A DNA stretch of 64,000 nucleotides from Amycolatopsis thermoflava N1165 (GTDB taxonomy: Bacteria; Actinomycetota; Actinomycetes; Mycobacteriales; Pseudonocardiaceae). Positions 60,016-64,000 of this stretch are shown piece by piece (position 1 is the first letter of the stretch; the number at the start of each line of letters is the position of its first letter). The notes under the pieces are model-generated. The model saw nothing but the letters and a program-made list of their open reading frames with translations, was not told the origin of the DNA and ran no database searches. The stretch is taken from contig NZ_KI421511.1 in NCBI RefSeq assembly GCF_000473265.1, positions 795,731 through 859,730 on the forward strand, read 5' to 3'. The translations under genes were made by a program, and so were the position numbers.

Positions 60016-60972
60016 ATGGTGCGCCGGATCCTGTGGCGGCTGGCCGGTCTGGTCCCGCTGCTGTTCGTGATCAGCCTGCTGGTGTTCTTCATCGCGCAGG
60101 CCGGTCCCGCCGACCCGGTCAAGGACGTGCTGAGCCAGAAGATGTCGGCCGAGCAGATCCAGCAGATCCGCGAGGCCTACGGCCTGGACCGTCCGGCGTG
60201 GGAGCAGTACCTGACCTGGCTGAAGGAGATCTTCACCAACGGTGGCGGGCTGTCGCTCAGCGTCCGCAGCCCCGTGTCGGGAATCGTGTTCCCGGCGTTT
60301 CTCAACACGCTGATCCTCGGGGCCGCAGCCACCGTGGTGAGTGTGGTCCTCGGCGTCGCGATCGGCTTCGTGTCAGGGATCCGGCACGGCAGGACGGCGG
60401 ACCGGGTCGTGATGCTGTTCGTCCAGATCGGCAGCAACCTGCCGGTGTACTGGTTCGGGCTCGTGGTCATCTGGCTCACCGCGGTGCGCTGGAAATGGTT
60501 GCCACCAGGGGGAATGCACGATCTGCGCGGCGACGGCGGGTTCGGTGACCTGCTGCTGCACCTGATCGCGCCCGCCTTCGCGGCCTCGCTGGTGTCGATG
60601 CTGATCATCGCCCGGTTCGTCCGCGCGGCCGTCATCGAGAGCGAGCAGTCCGACTACGTCCGGACCTACCGGTCACAGGGGTTCGGCCGGGCGGCGATCC
60701 TCGGCAAGCACATCGGGCGCAACATCCTGTCCCCGATCGTGAACACCACCGGGCTGACGGTCGGCTCGGTGATCACCGGGGTGGTGTTCGTCGAGACGAT
60801 CTTCTCCTGGCCGGGGATCGGCAGCGTGCTGCTCAACGCGATCGGTGGTTCGGACTACCCGGTGATCCAGTCGGGCATCCTCCTGGTCGCCACCACGTTC
60901 GTGGTGGTCAACCTGGTCACCGACGTGCTGCTCGACCTCCTGAACCCACGACTCCGGCACGGTGGCGCATGA
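60016..60972 (+). CDS. DppB-type ABC permease 3
   Basis: This 318-residue permease starts 2 bp after the binding-protein stop. It has MVRRILWRLAGLVPLLFVIS, the AGPADP block, the EAA loop YVRTYRSQGFGRAAILGKHI and VVFVETIFSWPGIGSVLLNA. It has a somewhat longer periplasmic region (VRWKWLPPGGMHDLRGDGGF) than the other DppB copies here. It pairs with the DppC-type gene overlapping its stop by 4 nt. Confidence 0.92.
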   Translation: MVRRILWRLAGLVPLLFVISLLVFFIAQAGPADPVKDVLSQKMSAEQIQQIREAYGLDRPAWEQYLTWLKEIFTNGGGLSLSVRSPVSGIVFPAFLNTLILGAAATVVSVVLGVAIGFVSGIRHGRTADRVVMLFVQIGSNLPVYWFGLVVIWLTAVRWKWLPPGGMHDLRGDGGFGDLLLHLIAPAFAASLVSMLIIARFVRAAVIESEQSDYVRTYRSQGFGRAAILGKHIGRNILSPIVNTTGLTVGSVITGVVFVETIFSWPGIGSVLLNAIGGSDYPVIQSGILLVATTFVVVNLVTDVLLDLLNPRLRHGGA

Positions 60973-61832
60973 GCACGAGCACCCACGCGGTGGTCCCGCC
61001 GCGGCTGAGGCGGTCCTTCCCCGCCCGCTTCGTCCGCAATCGCGAGGCGCTCCTCGGTCTCGTCGTGCTCGTCGTCGTGATCGGCGTTTCGGCGCTGGCT
61101 CCCTGGCTGGCGCCGGAGGACCCGAACGCGGGTGACGCCGGCAACGTCCTCGCCCCGGTCGGGGCGCCCGGCCACCTGCTGGGCACCGACGACCAGGGCC
61201 GGGACGTGCTCAGCCGGGTGATCCACGGCGGCCGCGGCGCGCTGGTGGTTGCGATTTCGTCGGTGACAGTCGCGGTGGTCGTCGGCACCGCGCTGGGGCT
61301 GTTCGCCGCGTTCGCCGGCCGCCGCACCTCCGGGGTGCTCATGCGCGTGGTGGACCTGATGTTCGCGTTCCCGGTCATCCTGGTCGCGCTGTCGCTCGCC
61401 GCGATCCTCCAGCCGGGGGCGTGGGTGCTGATCGGGACGGTCGTGTTCGCCGCGGTGCCCTACGTGACCCGGATCGTGTTCGCCGAGGCCAGAATCGAGC
61501 GGGAGAAGGACTACGTCGAGGCGGCACGCTCGCTGGGCGCTTCGGAGGCGGCCATCGTGCGCACCGAGGTGCTGCCCAACCTGATCTCGTCCGTGGTGAT
61601 CTACGGAACCAGCCTCGTCGGCGTCAACATCGTGTTCACGGCGAGCCTGAGCGCGCTCGGACTCGGGATCCAGCCGCCCGACGCGGACTGGGGCCGGATG
61701 ATCTCCGAGGGCGCCAAGGTCCTGGTGACCGGGCACCCCGGCGTGGCCACCTTCCCCGCGGTCGCCATCCTCCTCGTCGCACTGGCCTTCAACTGGCTCG
61801 GCGACGGGCTGCGTGACGTCCTCAACCCGTGA
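60969..61832 (+). CDS. DppC-type ABC permease 3
   Basis: This 287-residue permease has the DppC motif LLGTDDQGRDVLSRVIHGGR after the first helix, the EAA loop YVEAARSLGASEAAIVRTEV and a C-terminal FPAVAILLVALAFNWLGDGL. It completes the channel with the DppB partner. The following ATPase gene starts 16 bp after its stop. Confidence 0.92.
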   Translation: MSTSTHAVVPPRLRRSFPARFVRNREALLGLVVLVVVIGVSALAPWLAPEDPNAGDAGNVLAPVGAPGHLLGTDDQGRDVLSRVIHGGRGALVVAISSVTVAVVVGTALGLFAAFAGRRTSGVLMRVVDLMFAFPVILVALSLAAILQPGAWVLIGTVVFAAVPYVTRIVFAEARIEREKDYVEAARSLGASEAAIVRTEVLPNLISSVVIYGTSLVGVNIVFTASLSALGLGIQPPDADWGRMISEGAKVLVTGHPGVATFPAVAILLVALAFNWLGDGLRDVLNP

Positions 61833-61848
61833 GCTTGCAGGTGATGAG

Positions 61849-63477
61849 ATGACAGCGGTACTCACCGTTCGCGACCTCGGCGTCGACTTCGCGCTGCCCG
61901 GTGCGGTGGTCCACGCGGTGCGCGGCGCCGACCTCGACGTGGGCCGGGGGGAGGTGCTGGCGCTCGTCGGCGAATCCGGTTCGGGCAAGAGTGTCACCGC
62001 CGCGGCCGTGCTCGGCCTGCTGCCCCGGACCGCGCGCATCGCGAGCGGCAGCATCCGGTTCGAGGGCACCGAACTCGTCGGCCTGAAGGACCGGCAGCTC
62101 AACACCTTCCGCGGCGCCGGGATCGGGATGATCTTCCAGAATCCGGTGACCTCGCTCGACCCGTCCTTCACGATCGGCAGCCAGCTCGGCGACACCGCGC
62201 GGCTGCACCTGCGTGTCTCCCGCGCCGAGGCCCGCGATGTCGCGCACACATGGCTCGACCGGGTGGGTATCCGCGACGCGGACCGGGTGTTGCGCGCCTA
62301 CCCGCACGAGCTGTCCGGCGGGATGCGCCAGCGGGTCATGATCGCGCTGGCCGGGTTGTCCGGTCCCCGGCTGCTGATCGCCGACGAGCCGACCACCGCG
62401 CTCGACGCGGCGGTGCAGAAGCAGATCCTGGATCTGGTGCTGGACCTGGCCGGCGAGACGAAGACGGCGGTGCTGCTCATCACGCACGACTTCGGCGTGG
62501 TGTCCCACACCAGTTCCCGTGTCGCGGTGATGCGCGAAGGCGTGATCGTGGAGACGGGCAGCACGGCGCAGGTGCTCAACGCGCCGCAACACCCCTACAC
62601 GCGCACGCTGATCGACGCCGTCCCGGAGATCGGGCGGCGGTATCCGCGCGCCGACCGGGCCTCGTCCGGCGACAAGCCGGTGCTCGAACTGCGCGCAGTG
62701 TCCAAGGAGTTCGTCGCGGGCGGTTTCGGCACCGGGCGGCACCGGTCGGTGGTGCGGGCCGTCGACGACGTCTCGCTCAGCGTGCACCGCGGCGAGATCT
62801 TCGGTCTCATCGGCGAGTCCGGCTCGGGGAAGTCGACGCTCGCCCGGCTCGCCGGCGGCCTCCTCCCGCGCACGGCGGGGACGGTCACCTTCGACGGCGC
62901 CGACATCGGCGACTCCGGCGCCCGCGATCTGCGGCGGCGGTTCCAGTACGTGTTCCAGGACGCCGCCACGGCGCTCAACCCGCGGATCACCGCGGGTGAA
63001 CAGATCGCCCGTCCACTGCGGAGGCTCGGCAAAGCCGCCTCCCGCAAGGAAGCGACCGCGCAGGTGCACCGGGCACTGGAGCTCGTGGGTCTGCATCCCG
63101 GCCACGCCGACCGCTACCCGCGGGAGTTCTCCGGCGGACAGCGCCAGCGCGTCGGGATCGCGCGGGCGATCGCGCTGGAACCGGAGTTGCTGATCCTCGA
63201 CGAGCCGACCTCCGCGCTGGACGTCTCCACCCAGGCGGCCATCCTCGACCTGCTGCTGGACCTCAAGGCCGAACTCGACCTGACGTACCTGTTCATCGGG
63301 CACAACCTGGCGATCATCGCCTCGCTGTGCGACCGGATCGGCGTCATGCGCGGGGGCTCGCTGGTCGAGACGTTCCCGGCGGGCGACCTGTTCGCCCCGG
63401 AGCGGCACCCGGACACCCGTGCACTGCTCGACGCCGTACTTCCCATCGCATCCACCCGAGACAGAGAGGCATCATGA
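61849..63477 (+). CDS. Fused DppD-DppF ABC ATPase 2
   Basis: This 542-residue double ATPase from ATG 61849 (in-frame earlier GTG at 61813 lies inside the permease gene) has a first domain with GESGSGKSVTAAAVLG, LSGGMRQRVMIALAGLSGPR and LLIADEPTTALDAA. The second has GESGSGKSTLARLAGG, FSGGQRQRVGIARAIALEPE and LLILDEPTSALDVS. It serves the transporter of 58412-61832. Its stop overlaps the flavoprotein gene by 4 nt. Confidence 0.93.
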   Translation: MTAVLTVRDLGVDFALPGAVVHAVRGADLDVGRGEVLALVGESGSGKSVTAAAVLGLLPRTARIASGSIRFEGTELVGLKDRQLNTFRGAGIGMIFQNPVTSLDPSFTIGSQLGDTARLHLRVSRAEARDVAHTWLDRVGIRDADRVLRAYPHELSGGMRQRVMIALAGLSGPRLLIADEPTTALDAAVQKQILDLVLDLAGETKTAVLLITHDFGVVSHTSSRVAVMREGVIVETGSTAQVLNAPQHPYTRTLIDAVPEIGRRYPRADRASSGDKPVLELRAVSKEFVAGGFGTGRHRSVVRAVDDVSLSVHRGEIFGLIGESGSGKSTLARLAGGLLPRTAGTVTFDGADIGDSGARDLRRRFQYVFQDAATALNPRITAGEQIARPLRRLGKAASRKEATAQVHRALELVGLHPGHADRYPREFSGGQRQRVGIARAIALEPELLILDEPTSALDVSTQAAILDLLLDLKAELDLTYLFIGHNLAIIASLCDRIGVMRGGSLVETFPAGDLFAPERHPDTRALLDAVLPIASTRDREAS

Positions 63478-64000
63478 CCGCCACCGGCGAACGCACCACC
63501 CTGACCTACCTGCGCCCCGCGACGGCATCCGCCGAGGAGCTCTCGGCCCGCTTCCAGCCGGTCTTCGACCGCGTGGCGGAGGGCAACGTCGAGCGCGAGA
63601 AGAACCGCGTCTTCCCCCACGAGCAGGTGCGCTGGCTCAAGGAGGCGGGCCTGGGCCGGGTGCGGATCCCGGTCGAACACGGCGGCTTCGGCGCCTCGCT
63701 CGAGCAGACCTTCGCCCTGCTCGCCGATCTCGGTGAGGCGGATGCCAACGTCGCGCACATCTGGCGCAACCACCTGGCGTTCGTCGAGGACCGGCTCAAC
63801 GCCGCGCCCTCGGCCACCAACGACCGGTGGATCCGGCGGTTCCTCGACGGCGACTTCGTCGGAGGCGGCTGGACCGAGGCCAACAACGGCACCTTCGCCA
63901 CCCTCAAGACCACCGTGCGCGAGGACGGCGGCCGGTGGCGGGTGAACGGCGCCAAGTTCTACGCCACCGGAAGCCTCTACGCCGACTGGCTCGACGTCCT
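63474..64000 (+). CDS. Acyl-CoA-dehydrogenase-like monooxygenase (DszC/SfnB type), partial
   Basis: The gene starts at ATG 63474 and runs off the right edge after 175 codons. The N-terminal helices hold VFDRVAEGNVEREKNRVFPH and EQVRWLKEAGLGRVRIPVEH, and then GGGWTEANNGTF, where acyl-CoA dehydrogenases have G(F/W)-x-x-(T/S)E. The sequence RWRVNGAKFYATGSLYADWL matches the flavin-dependent monooxygenases DszC, SfnB and relatives that use FMNH2 and oxygen on sulfur compounds. Coupling to the ABC transporter and the DszA-like gene upstream supports a sulfur-scavenging role. The C-terminal half is needed to be sure of the subfamily. Confidence 0.8.
   Translation, partial: MTATGERTTLTYLRPATASAEELSARFQPVFDRVAEGNVEREKNRVFPHEQVRWLKEAGLGRVRIPVEHGGFGASLEQTFALLADLGEADANVAHIWRNHLAFVEDRLNAAPSATNDRWIRRFLDGDFVGGGWTEANNGTFATLKTTVREDGGRWRVNGAKFYATGSLYADWLDV

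Noticed and set aside
1-64000. Search for CRISPR arrays, tRNA genes, rRNA genes and riboswitches
   Set aside because: No regularly spaced repeats, cloverleaf or rRNA-like sequence was seen. No cobalamin riboswitch was recognised before cbtB; the operator and promoter there explain the spacing.

Overview
The window is high-GC (about 70 percent) DNA with dense, translationally coupled operons, GTG and TTG starts, an F420-type PPOX protein and a mycofactocin-type short-chain dehydrogenase. This points to an actinomycete, most likely of the Pseudonocardiales (Amycolatopsis or Pseudonocardia type); the genus is an inference. There are no rRNA, tRNA, phage or CRISPR genes. The window reads as a run of catabolic and nutrient-scavenging modules separated by insertion-sequence debris.

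Left edge (1-3390): a gene graveyard with an IS3 remnant, a dprA pseudogene, an SDR pseudogene with an amber stop, an IS701-type transposase remnant and the tail of a luciferase-like oxidoreductase. At 3399-6869 (minus) lies a giant fused indolepyruvate:ferredoxin-type 2-oxoacid oxidoreductase. Divergent from it, 7182-14973 is a catabolic operon: CUT2-type ABC transporter, F420-type oxidoreductase, two SDRs, cupin, VOC and acetoacetate-decarboxylase-like proteins, and a Tat lipoprotein binding protein. Lrp and LysR regulators follow. A 281-bp IS5-derived MITE sits behind lysR, then a second operon with three tandem RraA/HMG-aldolase-family genes and an SDR. The two operons share an identically spaced promoter element (7060-7094 and 16767-16801).

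19745-21332 holds an IS481 remnant joined to an IS3 element. 21464-24614 holds a double-cupin gene between two AraC regulators.

24839-32920 is a complete aldoxime-nitrile pathway: ArsR repressor, a fused SRPBCC/periplasmic-binding-fold sensor, CbtB/CbtA cobalt transporter, an FhuF-type iron-sulfur protein, amidase, cobalt-type nitrile hydratase beta and alpha, its subunit chaperone, and aldoxime dehydratase. A 9-bp inverted repeat overlaps the -35 box of the cbtB promoter, and a related half site precedes arsR.

33195-43135 is a single unbroken operon: 2OG-Fe(II)-type oxygenase, MetY-like sulfhydrylase, alpha/beta hydrolase, oligopeptide-type ABC transporter, and two tandem luciferase-like monooxygenases, both frameshifted. 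Pointing back, 52465-43431 encodes two sulfatases, their formylglycine-generating enzyme and an oligopeptide-type ABC transporter, opposite a LacI regulator with twin TTACACGTGT operators.

The right end (54217-64000) has an APC permease, an Eis-like acetyltransferase, a frameshifted NtaA/DszA-like monooxygenase, a third oligopeptide-type ABC transporter and the start of an acyl-CoA-dehydrogenase/DszC-like flavoprotein. The three right-hand modules look like scavenging of organosulfur compounds or sulfate esters; that shared theme is inferred from gene content.
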